Positions 25,123-35,046 are shown, numbered from the stretch's first letter. The stretch: 64,000 bases of DNA from RFSX01 sp964495785 (GCA_964495785.1 CAZBXL010000009.1:1-64000), one strand, 5' to 3'. Made by a program: numbers and translations. Notes: a model not told the origin generated them from the sequence alone.

Positions 25123-28100
25123 TTAGAAATTAACATTTAAACCTAAAGTGAAACTTCGAACAACCGGACTTGCTCCTTCTTGATAACCATATGTGGTTGG
25201 TCCTAAATAATTATTGTTAAAAATTTCTACTCCTTCAGGATTAAATGAAGTGTAGCTGTCAGACATAATGTATAGTAAGTTTGTACTTGCTATATATACT
25301 CTTGCTGATGCTAAGCCCATCTTGCCAGCAACGTCAGGTCCAAGAGTGTATCCTAATGTTAGATTTCTTAATGCAATGTATGATGCATCTTGAACTAAAG
25401 CACCGTGTGCATTTCTTGTTTCTTCATAGAATAGACCTGTAGCATCTTCTCTACCATCTCCTATTTCATTACCGTCACCATCTACGGCACCTGTTGCATC
25501 AAAACTTGATCTAAGTCTTCCACCAAATTGTGATTCCCAGTATATTGGATCAATGTTATAGACTTCTGCTCCTTGAGAACCTTGGAATTGAAGTGAGAAA
25601 TCAAAAGATTTATAATTTAGATTACTGCTTAAGCCCCAGTAAAAGTCTGGAGTTGCTGAACCCAACTTAACAAAATCACCTTCTTCTGTGATTTCTCCAT
25701 CACCATTCTGATCTACAACATAGTATTCTCCACTACTAAATCCAATGTTACGCGTAGGATCTGCTATGTGTATTGTTCCTACTTGTCCAGTAGTCTCATA
25801 TCCCCACATTTCACCTATTTCGCCACCAACATAATTTCTAAATTGAGGACCTCTACCACCTGGGCCTCCGTAGACTACATTTGGTAATGCATCTAAGTCT
25901 CCAAGACTCGTGATCTCAGTATTAACAGTAGATAGGTTAGCATTCACACTCCAGTTGAAGTCACCATTAGCGATTAATCTTGCTCCTACTTCAAACTCCA
26001 ATCCTGAGCTTGTTACATTACCTCTATTAAGTACAATCGATGTTGTACCTAATACTTCAGAGACACTTTGGTTAATAAGCATGTCCTCAATATCTGAAGT
26101 GTAATAATCAACGGATAGCGTATACCTGTTACCTAAGAATCCTAAATTAACTCCGTAATTCGTTTCTGTATTTGTCTGCCAAGTAAGATCAGGATTAGAT
26201 ACATTAGATGGTATAAGGAATCCTGTACCAAAGACAGTAGGCTGCGCTTGTAATAAACTTAATGCATCGTATGCACCTAAGAAAGAAGTCGTACCGAGTG
26301 TACCTCTACTTACACGTAGCTTAATGTCAGTAAGAAAATCTGAGTTATAGAATGCTTCATTATGTAAATTCCAACCTAAAGAGAAAGCCGGGAATGTGTT
26401 GTACCTATTATTCTCTCCGAATCTAGAATCACCATCTCTTCTGAGTGATACTGAAGCTAAATAACGGTTGTCATATGCATATTGAACTCTACCAAAGACA
26501 CTTCGTCTATTAATTTCTTCGTCTCTTAGATTGGTAGTAATATCAGCTGGTTCTAAGAATGAAAAATTAAGTGGTAAGCCTACAGGCACATTTGTTCCCA
26601 TAATACTTGTACCTCTATTATAAAAATTCTGGAACTCTACTCCAGCAACTGCTCCTATATCATGACGACCTATAACCTTTGCATAATTTAATGTCGTCTC
26701 ACTTAATACAGAAGTTCTCTTAAGATCTACTTGATCAAGGTCAGATTGATTAGTTCTCTCACGAGAATCAGCTAATACGCCTTGATAGTAGTAAGCTTGA
26801 GTATCGTTGAAATCACCACCAGCAACAGTTCTTATATTAAGACCATCAGCAAGATTATATTGTAAATATGCATTGGCATTACCGAAGAACGTTTTTTGGA
26901 ATCTTCTAGCATTATCAAACTTTGCAGCCGGTCCTGCGTCTCCAGTTCCACCAATACCATTTTGGCCTCTACCATAGTGCCAGTCGTGTACAACGTCACC
27001 TGGTTGTAATGTATAGATACTTGAGTTGATAAGTCCAGTACCTCTATATCCTGAGTCAAAAGTAGGAGCAAGTCTATCAACTCCGTCTGGCGTCGTAACG
27101 CCAGCATCAGCTAATGCTTGTCTCTGTTGATCTAAGTCTTGAACAAAAGCGATAGAAGCATCAGTATGATGTATAGGCGATATACTATAAGCTCTGAGGA
27201 GATCTCTCATGTCGTGAGGTACAATCTCTTGGTGACTAAAGTTACCATTAAGAGTGATTCCAGCTTTGAACTTCTCTCCTAAGTTAGCATCCACATTCAC
27301 ACGACCATTGTATCTCTCAAAAGATTGGTTCATGACGATACCTTCAGTATCAAGGTAACCTAATGAACCGAAGACTCTTAAATCTTCGCTTCCTCCTCTG
27401 ACACTGAAGTCATGACCTTGAGAACCTCCATTTTCAAAAAGCCAATTTTCCATGCTAATAACATCTGGTGCATTAGCATAGGCGTTAATTCTATAATCTA
27501 CTAATCTTGGATCTACTTCAGATAGATCGTAGGCATCAGTTTGTAGATCAGCTGCCCATTCTGCAGCCGTCTTAAGCATGTCAATATCTTGACGATATCT
27601 GCTTGAGATACTCGTATAACCGTTATAGCTAAACTGAGTTTTTCCTGCAGTACCTTGCTTAGTCGTAACTAATATAACGCCATTGGCTCCCCTTGATCCA
27701 TATATAGCTGCTGATGCTGCATCTTTTAATACCTCAAGGCTCTTAATGTCGTTAGGGTTTACTGTAGCTAAGCTTCCCGTTATAGGAAAACCATCCACCA
27801 CGATAAGTGGATTAGAATCACCAGATAGTGATGAAGCTGCTCTGACTTGTATTCTTGGATCAGCACCAGGCTCACCAGTTTAATTTTGTATAAGTACTCC
27901 TGATAGTTTTCCCGCTAATGCATCGTCAACACGATTAGCTTGTATCGCCGCGATGTCACGGCCTCCTACTTGTGCAATAGCCCCTGTATTATGGGACTTT
28001 TTTCTAGTACCATATCCAACAATCACAACCTCATCGAGTCTTGCTGCATCCTCCACAAGAATGACATCTATGGTGGATTCGCTTCCTACAGTGACTGCCT

Positions 28101-28341
28101 TAGGAGCATATCCTAAGTAAGAAAATAGTAACACCTCACCTGGTGCTGCTTCTAATGTGTAGATACCGTCTACATCTGTGACTGTACCTCTGGTAGTGCC
28201 TTCGACGAGCACATTTACGCCGATGACTGCAAGATTACTGTCATCAACAACCGTCCCAGAAACTACATTACTGTTCTGAGCAAATACCGATGCACTAAAG
28301 AGCAGTGCCATCAGTAAGAATAAAAGTGTTTTTAAATTCAT
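25123..28341 (-). CDS. susC: SusC-like TonB-dependent transporter, interrupted by one in-frame stop
   Basis: The reading frame encodes a ~1070-residue SusC: signal peptide (MNLKTLLFLLMALLFSASVFA), carboxypeptidase-D-like domain (~residues 25-100), plug domain with DEVVIVGYGTRKKS, then a 22-strand barrel ending in RSFTLGLNVNF. A single TAA at 27882-27880, after AGKLSGVLIQN, divides it; the frame continues unbroken with TGEPGADPRIQVRAASSLSG, exactly the sequence expected next. There is no frameshift. Either the assembly has an error, a subpopulation carries a nonsense mutation, or the gene is newly dead. With susD it should import alginate oligomers across the outer membrane. Confidence 0.88.
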
Positions 28342-28409
28342 AGTTTAGTTATTGTTTCATAAATTTTAAAGTGTATTTGAAAAAGTAGATTTCTTTTTAT
28401 TCGTAAATT

Positions 28410-29129
28410 TTATACTTTTTGAATCGATACATCATTAGCAATGCTGAAGGCTTGTATATCGTCTAAGTGACTACCCATCGCATTTAATGCTTCGTTTGGT
28501 TTTTGATTAATTATATGGTTTAAGATATCTCTATGTTCTTCTATAGTTTTGAGATTGTCTGTAGTGTCACACACTCTAAGTGTCTTGAAATTGTGAATGA
28601 TGTCAGGCGTAATAATCAACATCAAGGACTTAAGAACAGTATTCTTACTCGCTTCTGCAATTTTTATATGGAAGAGCAAGTCTTCTTCTACTGCTGATTC
28701 TCCATTAAGGAGCTTGTATTCGTAATCTTTAAGAGTATTTTGCAACGCGATGATATCATCAACATTACGTCTGGTCGCAGCGTAGTAAGCTGCTTGTTTT
28801 TCTAACAGAATCCGTGTCTCTACTAATGACTTGAAGTCGCTTTCCTCTATTTCGAGTATATCTGATATGAGACCTTCCAAGGCGACTATGCCTATGCCTG
28901 TAACAATGGTGCCGCTTTGCGGGAGTGTCTTGAGTATGCCATAGAATTCTAATTTGCGGAGTGCCTCTCGGACTTGACCTCTCTTGACGCCAAAGTGTTC
29001 TGCGAGTTTACGTTCTGGAGGAAGTTTTTCTCCTGGAGATATATCACCTTTAGCAACCAGATCTTTAATCTGTTTAATGATTTTATCGACGGGGTTATCG
29101 ATATCTATTCTCTTTAGGTTGTCCAACAT
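28410..29129 (-). CDS. GntR-family (FadR subfamily) regulator 2, AusR-like
   Basis: This is a close paralogue of regulator 1, sharing most of the winged helix (IDNPVDKIIKQI, PGEKLPPERKLAEHFGVKRG) and the FCD domain. The frame runs back to 29192 and would add MVNQLLVNQSLVNQTL, but those LVNQ repeats are simply the three operators read as protein, and the promoter -7 box lies at 29197-29190, so translation must start inside; the ATG at 29129 matches regulator 1. It is the first gene of the unit with susC and susD, since I see no other promoter in the 68 bp before susC. Confidence 0.88.
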   Translation of the reverse strand: MLDNLKRIDIDNPVDKIIKQIKDLVAKGDISPGEKLPPERKLAEHFGVKRGQVREALRKLEFYGILKTLPQSGTIVTGIGIVALEGLISDILEIEESDFKSLVETRILLEKQAAYYAATRRNVDDIIALQNTLKDYEYKLLNGESAVEEDLLFHIKIAEASKNTVLKSLMLIITPDIIHNFKTLRVCDTTDNLKTIEEHRDILNHIINQKPNEALNAMGSHLDDIQAFSIANDVSIQKV

Positions 29130-29150
29130 TGTAAGTAAAGTAGTAAGTGT

Positions 29151-29192
29151 TTGGTTGACCAAAGATTGGTTGACCAATAATTGGTTGACCAA
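29151..29192. promoter_or_regulatory. Triple operator array, 15-bp period
   Basis: Three identical palindromes TTGGTTGACCAA begin at 29151, 29166 and 29181, exactly 15 bp apart. They cover the predicted start point and the leader of gntR2. The same box occurs before gntR1 and I found it nowhere else in the window. Confidence 0.85.
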
Positions 29193-29220
29193 AAGTACCT
29201 AAATCGAACACAAATCCAAA
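29190..29220 (-). promoter_or_regulatory. gntR2-susCD promoter
   Basis: On the minus strand the -33 TTTG (29220-29217) and the -7 TACTTTTG (29197-29190) are 19 bp apart, a perfect Bacteroidota housekeeping promoter. The -7 box runs into the first operator. Confidence 0.8.
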
Positions 29221-29315
29221 TCTTATTGTATAAAAATTATTTTTATCTGTAAAATTTGAACTTTAAGGCTTATAGTTGAAAATAATGTCTGATACTAAAG
29301 GCTTATGGAGAATAA

Positions 29316-29348
29316 AATTTTGTATTGTAATGGAGGAAGAACAATACA
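29316..29348 (-). terminator. Weak terminator after gpsA
   Basis: On the minus strand TGTATTGT pairs with ACAATACA over 8 bp around a 12-nt loop, followed by AAATTTTATT. The stem is AU-rich and the U-tract short. The rest of 29221-29364 holds nothing I recognise. Confidence 0.4.
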
Positions 29349-29364
29349 GTGTCAGCAGTGGATT

Positions 29365-30393
29365 CTATAAGAAATCCACATCTACAGATAACGGATTATT
29401 TATCAGTTTTTGCATGGCTTCTTTGACTGGTACGTTGTCGTAGAGGATATTATACAGCATACTTGTTAATGGAGCTTCAATATTTGCCGCTTGAATTATT
29501 TTATTTGCAAATTTTACAGTTCTATATCCTTCTGCGACTTCATCCATTTGTTCCTTTATCTGAGTGATGTTAAGTCCTTGTGATATATGGTGACCAAAAG
29601 TAAAATTTCGACTTTTAGAACTTGTCGCAGTCGCTATGAGATCACCTACTCCTGCAGTACCTAAGAAGGCTTTAGCTTCAGAACCGACGGCCTTAGCTAT
29701 AAGAATCATCTCTCTCAATCCCCGCGTGATCAATAGAGCTTCCATATTCTTGCCAAATCCAAAGCCATTCATGACACCAGATGCTATTGCAATGACGTTT
29801 TTTAGTGCTCCTGCAAGTTCTATTCCCTTAAGATTATATGAACCGTATATGATGAACTTATCGCTGGCTAGTACTTCTCTTCCTGCAGCTATAACTTCAT
29901 CAAAATCAGATGCTATTACTGTAGCTGCTGGTTGACCATCGAGAATCTCTTTTGATAGGTTAGGTCCTGCAAGACAACCTGTCCTTATTACGCTCGTCTC
30001 TTGGCGTATAACCTCACTCATAGTGAATACAGATTTTTTTATTTCTGATATCGATTGAGATTTGTTATACTTTTCTGATACATCTAAACCCTTAGTGCCA
30101 TGTATCATAATATGACCTGGGCCAACATATGGAGCTATAGATAAAATTGTTTTTCTGAAATATTCTGATGGAACTACGGGAAATATAAGTCTACACTTTT
30201 CGCCAATCTCTTGGATGGAATTAGTTGCCGTTACTCTATTAGATAAGGTCCATTGATTAATGGTTTGACTTTTATTGATTTTATCTGCTATTTCTGGCCT
30301 GCGACAATATAGAAGTACATCTGTGTTATAAGATAACAATTGCGCTATTGCCACACCAAATGATCCCGATCCTATTACCCCTATTGTAGCCAA
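29365..30393 (-). CDS. gpsA: NAD(P)H-dependent glycerol-3-phosphate dehydrogenase
   Basis: The 342-residue enzyme reduces dihydroxyacetone phosphate to sn-glycerol-3-phosphate for phospholipid synthesis. The N-terminal Rossmann motif is GVIGSGSFGVAIAQLL, and the signature includes the catalytic lysine in GALKNVIAIASGVMNGFGFG and the AGVGDLIATATSSKSRNFTFG block. The start is a TTG at 30393. It is transcribed divergently from the gene at 30629. The name fits without exception. Confidence 0.93.
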   Translation of the reverse strand: MATIGVIGSGSFGVAIAQLLSYNTDVLLYCRRPEIADKINKSQTINQWTLSNRVTATNSIQEIGEKCRLIFPVVPSEYFRKTILSIAPYVGPGHIMIHGTKGLDVSEKYNKSQSISEIKKSVFTMSEVIRQETSVIRTGCLAGPNLSKEILDGQPAATVIASDFDEVIAAGREVLASDKFIIYGSYNLKGIELAGALKNVIAIASGVMNGFGFGKNMEALLITRGLREMILIAKAVGSEAKAFLGTAGVGDLIATATSSKSRNFTFGHHISQGLNITQIKEQMDEVAEGYRTVKFANKIIQAANIEAPLTSMLYNILYDNVPVKEAMQKLINNPLSVDVDFL

Positions 30394-30628
30394 TTTAATA
30401 TTTAGGTTTTTATATTCCTTACAAATGAATGGCTAAGATACTCTGAATTATTGATTACCCATACGAGATATTGATCTTATAGACCTATGGATAGATAAAT
30501 ATTGAATAGTAGGTAAATAAAAGATGAAGTCTTTTGAATAAATATATTTGATATAATCTTAATACATATTATGGCAAGTCTAATTATGTATGAAAGAAAT
30601 TTAACTAACTTTCGTTCTTAAATTTTTC

Positions 30629-31381
30629 ATGAGCAATCAGTACATCTTTGATTTCAAATCAGATATTTCAGATATCCCAATACCAGAAGAATTAAATAAC
30701 CCTTTTGGTGTGGATGTCTCTGATATCGTTAGAGTGGCAGCAGTAGAATTACAGGAATTTATTCTAAAAGAATCTAAGAAGTGGAAATATGATTTTCAGG
30801 TTAGAAAAGGTAAAATGTTTGGTGTATTGGTTGTCCAAAAAGCAGATGAGACATATGGTTACTTGGGGACGTGCTCTGGCAAGTTGCATAAAGAAACTCA
30901 GTGTTACAAATTTGTACCACCAGTATTCGATGATTCAATAGATGATTACTTTATCAATAGAGATATGTCTGAGTTGACATTGTTATGTAATGAAGTGAAT
31001 AATACCCAAGATGAATCAAAACGTAAAAAGCTTGTAGAGGCCAGAAAGAAAAAATCCCATACTATACAACAGCGTCTTTTTGATAATTATCATTTTGTAA
31101 ATGTAAAGGGTGAAGTAAGAAACATCTTAGATATATTCAAGAACGTATTGTCAGGTATGCCTCCGTCAGGATCTGGAGAATGTGCTGCTTCTAAGTTGTT
31201 GCAGTATGCCATAAAGCAGGGGATTAAGCCTATTGCTATAGCAGAGTTTTGGTGGGGTAACCCAACCAAAGATAGTGAACGGGTAGCTCGTATGTTCTAC
31301 CCAGCATGCGAAAGCAAATGTAAGCCTGTGATAGAATTTATGTTAGATGACTATACTTTATTCGGACAGGCTCACAGTTGA
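30629..31381 (+). CDS. Stand-alone homologue of the N-terminal domain of RluA-type pseudouridine synthases
   Basis: The 250-residue protein contains GSGECAASKLLQYAIKQGIK followed by AEFWWG and YPACESKCKPVIEFM. In many bacteria this block forms the N-terminal half of a longer RluA-family synthase. Here the stop comes before any synthase domain and no synthase gene follows, so the protein is either a separated subunit or an independent member. The function of the domain is not established; the conserved cysteines (GEC, PACESKC) could bind metal. The middle part has a helical, Lys-rich insert. Its start at ATG 30629 is preceded by a possible TAACTTTC -7 box. Confidence 0.68.
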   Translation: MSNQYIFDFKSDISDIPIPEELNNPFGVDVSDIVRVAAVELQEFILKESKKWKYDFQVRKGKMFGVLVVQKADETYGYLGTCSGKLHKETQCYKFVPPVFDDSIDDYFINRDMSELTLLCNEVNNTQDESKRKKLVEARKKKSHTIQQRLFDNYHFVNVKGEVRNILDIFKNVLSGMPPSGSGECAASKLLQYAIKQGIKPIAIAEFWWGNPTKDSERVARMFYPACESKCKPVIEFMLDDYTLFGQAHS

Positions 31382-31611
31382 TTTTAAAAAAGCCTTTACT
31401 ACGATTAACCTTGATCGATTTGTCAATTATCTTTTTTTACATCAATAAAAAATTCGAAGGAGTTATTACCCTTCTATCAGAGATCTCGGAATTAGATGTA
31501 GGTATTTTTTCAATGGAATGATATTAGCTCGGATCTTTCAAGTTCCTTATTTAATTTGACTTATGATGTTTATCTAAGAATTAAATCTTTTTTATATATT
31601 GAGGTTCTTGA

Positions 31612-31968
31612 ATGATTGAAATGAGAGTCGGTAAGACAAAATTAAACTTTGTAACCTGTCATAGATTACCAGAGAGGTCATTCTTCTGGAAGGGTCAACA
31701 GTTTCCAGTTTGTGCAAGATGCACAGGTATATACCTTGGGTATTTGACAATGCCATTGTTTATGTTTTGCTTGTTTGGTTGGGGAGTAGGATTAAGTTTA
31801 TTGATGTTTCTCCCTACGGTGATAGACGGAAGTATTCAGGCGATATTCAATATCGAAAGCAATAATATCAGGAGGCTCATAACTGGAATTATGTCAGGAA
31901 TGGGCTTAATGTCATTGGTTCACATCTTTGGATTTTACTTAGCAAAACAAATATTATTAATTATATAA
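31612..31968 (+). CDS. DUF2085 family membrane protein
   Basis: The 118-residue protein has the family signature CHRLPERSFFWKGQQFPVCARCTGIYLG (here residues ~19-46, with Cys19, Cys38, Cys41 and His20) and then three membrane segments. The cysteines may hold a metal or be palmitoylated; the function of DUF2085 is unknown. It forms a unit with the 77-residue gene 13 bp downstream. The 230 bp before it contain no gene; a small stem GAAGG/CCTTC at 31458 is the only structure I noticed. Confidence 0.82.
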   Translation: MIEMRVGKTKLNFVTCHRLPERSFFWKGQQFPVCARCTGIYLGYLTMPLFMFCLFGWGVGLSLLMFLPTVIDGSIQAIFNIESNNIRRLITGIMSGMGLMSLVHIFGFYLAKQILLII

Positions 31969-31981
31969 AACTTACTTAATT

Positions 31982-32215
31982 ATGGAAAATGATCTTATTG
32001 ATAGAACCTCGGATTCAAATCATCAAGGATTACATGTCGGTCTTAAAATTGTTTCATTCTGTATTCCTCTCGTAGGGGCAATTCTCTACTTCGTAAAGAA
32101 AAACGATGAGCCTCAAGCTGCTAAAGATGCTTGTACATTTGCCATAATCGGTTTGGTAGTGGGCATCGTACTTAATGTAGGCGTAGGACTTTTGGGTATA
32201 GGCGGTAGTATGTAA
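31982..32215 (+). CDS. Small membrane protein, unknown function, 77 aa
   Basis: Two hydrophobic segments are predicted, FCIPLVGAILYFV and the Gly/Val-rich tail CTFAIIGLVVGIVLNVGVGL. They are joined by a polar loop (KKNDEPQAAKDA) of the sort seen in small DUF-type proteins that accompany zinc-ribbon membrane proteins. No family assignment is safe. It is the last gene before a strong hairpin. Confidence 0.65.
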   Translation: MENDLIDRTSDSNHQGLHVGLKIVSFCIPLVGAILYFVKKNDEPQAAKDACTFAIIGLVVGIVLNVGVGLLGIGGSM

Positions 32216-32227
32216 AATTTAAAATAT

Positions 32228-32271
32228 AGTTTCATATCTGAATATTCATGATCGGGTATTCAGGTATGAAA
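32228..32271. terminator. Bidirectional terminator hairpin between convergent genes
   Basis: GTTTCATATCTGAATA (32228-32243) pairs with TATTCAGGTATGAAAC (32256-32271) over 16 bp with one wobble pair. ATTTT follows on the plus strand. It sits between the stops at 32215 (+) and 32283 (-) and should close both units. Confidence 0.75.
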
Positions 32272-32282
32272 CATTTTAAGCA

Positions 32283-33149
32283 CTACTCCTCTATTAATAT
32301 CCCCATCTTACCCATCTGATAATCTCTCATAGCTTTTAATATTTCCGTTTCGCTGTTCATGACGAACGGTCCCTGTTGTACTACTTTTTCATTTATAGGT
32401 TCCCCTGACAGGATTAGATATTGTGTATCCTTGGATGCAGTGATCTTTATCAACTCACTATCATTGTCAAAAACGATAAGCGTCTTAGCTTCTACAATTC
32501 CGTAACCAGAGATTTTAATATTGCCTCGTATAAGGTAAATCATAGAGTTATAATTCTGTGGTACCTTATGTGTTATTACTCCATCGTTATGAGCTATGCT
32601 CCATGCTATTAGGAGTGGGCTTTCAGTTTGGATTTTGCTTTCATTATTGTCGATACTTCCAGCTATAAGTTTACATTTTATCGCTCCGTCATTAGATAGA
32701 TAACTATAGAAATCATCTTCTTTAAAATACTGATATGTTGGAGGTTTCATTTTTTTAGCCGCTGGACTATTTATCCATAACTGTATGATTTCTTGATCTA
32801 TGCCTGCATCAACGGATGCCTGTGATGGACGTTCACTATGAGTAATACCTGCACCAGTATGCATCCACTGGACTTCTCCTTTTTTAGCTATTTGATTATG
32901 ACCGAAGCTGTCACGGTGGTGGACTTCTCCTTCTATTACAAATGTCACTGGGGTAAATCCCCGATGGGGATGAGGGCCAATGCCCTGTTGAATAGCTGGC
33001 GCATTTTTATGAAATTTAAAAATTCCATGATGCAGTAATAAAAATGGATCTACTTGATTTATTTTTTGAGTAGGTAAGGCCTGCTTTACGATAATGCCTC
33101 CCATATTAATATCGTAGGCAGGAATAAGATTAGTAACACTTCTATACAT
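32283..33149 (-). CDS. Pirin family protein
   Basis: This 288-residue bicupin has the pirin metal site: HPHRGF in the first cupin and HTGAGITHSERP, giving three histidines and a glutamate. Bacterial pirins bind iron and some show quercetinase activity; the physiological role is usually unknown. The C-terminal half (IYLIRGNIKISGYG) is the second cupin without metal ligands, as usual. It stands alone. Confidence 0.88.
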   Translation of the reverse strand: MYRSVTNLIPAYDINMGGIIVKQALPTQKINQVDPFLLLHHGIFKFHKNAPAIQQGIGPHPHRGFTPVTFVIEGEVHHRDSFGHNQIAKKGEVQWMHTGAGITHSERPSQASVDAGIDQEIIQLWINSPAAKKMKPPTYQYFKEDDFYSYLSNDGAIKCKLIAGSIDNNESKIQTESPLLIAWSIAHNDGVITHKVPQNYNSMIYLIRGNIKISGYGIVEAKTLIVFDNDSELIKITASKDTQYLILSGEPINEKVVQQGPFVMNSETEILKAMRDYQMGKMGILIEE

Positions 33150-33271
33150 AGTCTAATAATGTAGCAGTCACAATATTTGTTCTAAGAAAATGATATGCGA
33201 CTATTATAAATAAACGAGAATACTAATGAGAAGTCAAAGTAATAAGCAATCCCAAAGAGATAAATAGAACT

Positions 33272-34096
33272 TTAAAAGTTGGCGAAAAAAACACCTTCTT
33301 GATTCATATAGCAGCTTTCCTTTTTATTTAAATCTAATTTTTGACCGTTATAACTTGTAGCATGTAATCCTAATTCATTATAGATACATGTTGTTGCTGC
33401 ATAGTCCCAGATACTCCCACCTCCATTTTCTTTCTTAGGAAGTTTTACCATCAATGCAGGACCTTTTTCTACAGCAAGAATGGCGTTTAATACAGCACCA
33501 GCTCCTGCAATTTCAATTATTCCATTTAAGTTTAATTCTTTGATTTTTGTAGCCAATAAATTTTCTATAATCTCTACATGAGGTGTGTCTATAAGCTTCT
33601 TGTCAGTTAAGTAACTCAAGTGTTTATTATCGTTTTTAAATAGCCAAGGTTTGCCATTCTTGTAAGCGCCATGTCCTTTTATTGCATGATATAGATTTTT
33701 AGTTGTGGGGTCATAGACTACTCCAATAACTGGCGACCCTTCTTTTGAGACAAGTGCTATGGATACAGAAAATCCTGGATGTTTATTGATAAAGGCAAGC
33801 GTTCCGTCCATCGGATCAATGCACCAAAAGTAATCTTTCTCAAACCTACTTTTATCATCTTCTGTTTCTTCTGATAGTAGTGCTATGTCGTAAGTCTGGC
33901 AAGTGGGGATCAAATGAGCAAGAATAGCTTCTTCACTCTTCTTGTCGACCTCAGTAACCACCTGCGAGGAGTAGTTGTGCTCTCCATCTTTAATCTGAAC
34001 AGCAATGTCTGCATCACTATACTGCTGTATAATCTTACCTGCAGAACGTGCAGCTTTTATTGCAATTTGACTCAGCTCTATTAGGTTCATTCTCAT
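33272..34096 (-). CDS. cysQ: 3'(2'),5'-bisphosphate nucleotidase
   Basis: The 274-residue enzyme belongs to the inositol monophosphatase superfamily. The metal-binding motif CIDPMDGTLAFINKHPGFSV and the upstream LLSEETEDD carry the acidic residues. CysQ removes 3'-phosphoadenosine 5'-phosphate, a by-product of sulfate assimilation. An inositol monophosphatase-like role is possible, but the sequence ILAHLIPTCQTYDIALLSEE fits CysQ best. The start overlaps the preceding kinase gene by 4 bp. Confidence 0.8.
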   Translation of the reverse strand: MRMNLIELSQIAIKAARSAGKIIQQYSDADIAVQIKDGEHNYSSQVVTEVDKKSEEAILAHLIPTCQTYDIALLSEETEDDKSRFEKDYFWCIDPMDGTLAFINKHPGFSVSIALVSKEGSPVIGVVYDPTTKNLYHAIKGHGAYKNGKPWLFKNDNKHLSYLTDKKLIDTPHVEIIENLLATKIKELNLNGIIEIAGAGAVLNAILAVEKGPALMVKLPKKENGGGSIWDYAATTCIYNELGLHATSYNGQKLDLNKKESCYMNQEGVFFANF

Positions 34097-35046
34097 GGCA
34101 TCAGTTTATTTATAACTTCTGAAGTCACACGTTCGCTGTAGCTATTAATCTTCCAATGACCAGGACTCCAACCTTTCAGAAATCGATGAAAGTCTGCCCA
34201 AGCTACTCGATAAAGAGACCTCCATTCTTTTTCTAATTTTTCATTTTCTTCATCGAGAACCTCTTGCAAATAACCAAAATATGTATCTAAAATTTTATCT
34301 TCTAATCGCTCACAATCACTTTCTGTAAGGCAACTACCAATGAAGTAAGCGACATCTTTCATACCACAACCACCACCAACGTATTGAAAGTCTACGCCAG
34401 CAATATCTCCAGACTCTGAAAAGCAAAAGTTGGCTAACTTAGCATCGCCGTGTACAAAAGTTTTGTACTTACAATCGTTGAGCATTGTATCAATGGATTT
34501 GGCAGCATTTCTTAGCTTAACATCACTTAAGGATTCTAATTCATGAGGTCTGGTTTCTAAATGCCAATATGTGCCCATCTCCCAAAGTCCTTCTGGATTG
34601 CGACCTAAGAAGCTGGCATGAAACTGTGCTAACCATTTTAGGCATGAAGATATTTCTTCCCATTTAAGATAGCGCTTTCGTATCGAATATCCCGCTTCAT
34701 TTAGATCTTCTAACACCATGATCGTATCCTCATCTTTATTCTCTAAGGCTAAGCACTTAGGAAGACGAGCAACGCTATACTGACAATAGTTATCATACCA
34801 ATTGGTTTCTACTTTGTAGGATTTTACTTTACGCTGATGTCCGATATCAGTATTCCATCCGCGAGGGTGATTTTGTATTGTGGGAAGTTGGACATTCTTA
34901 ACTACTATGCTTTCTGCAGAAGCATTTTCTAACTTTACACGAAGGATTTTGCCATACCCACTCCATAAGTCTTGGATCAATTCACTTTTGATTATTGAGG
35001 AGGCTCCCGTTGACTTTAGGATGATAGCTTCTAATTTGTCATTCAT
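34093..35046 (-). CDS. APH/choline-kinase-like phosphotransferase
   Basis: This 317-residue protein has the kinase-fold motif FVHGDAKLANFCFSE (catalytic HGDxxxxN) and the metal-binding GVDFQYVGGGCGMKDVAYF. It belongs to the broad aminoglycoside phosphotransferase / ecdysteroid kinase-like group, whose substrates are small alcohols or amino-alcohols. The substrate cannot be assigned. Translation is coupled to cysQ by a 4-bp overlap, which hints at a shared phosphate-metabolite context. Confidence 0.75.
   Translation of the reverse strand: MNDKLEAIILKSTGASSIIKSELIQDLWSGYGKILRVKLENASAESIVVKNVQLPTIQNHPRGWNTDIGHQRKVKSYKVETNWYDNYCQYSVARLPKCLALENKDEDTIMVLEDLNEAGYSIRKRYLKWEEISSCLKWLAQFHASFLGRNPEGLWEMGTYWHLETRPHELESLSDVKLRNAAKSIDTMLNDCKYKTFVHGDAKLANFCFSESGDIAGVDFQYVGGGCGMKDVAYFIGSCLTESDCERLEDKILDTYFGYLQEVLDEENEKLEKEWRSLYRVAWADFHRFLKGWSPGHWKINSYSERVTSEVINKLMP

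Noticed and set aside
29130..29192. N-terminal extension MVNQLLVNQSLVNQ of GntR regulator 2 as a peptide-repeat domain
   Set aside because: The repeats are the three operator palindromes read in frame, and they lie at or upstream of the predicted transcription start. The same applies to the 21-residue extension of regulator 1.
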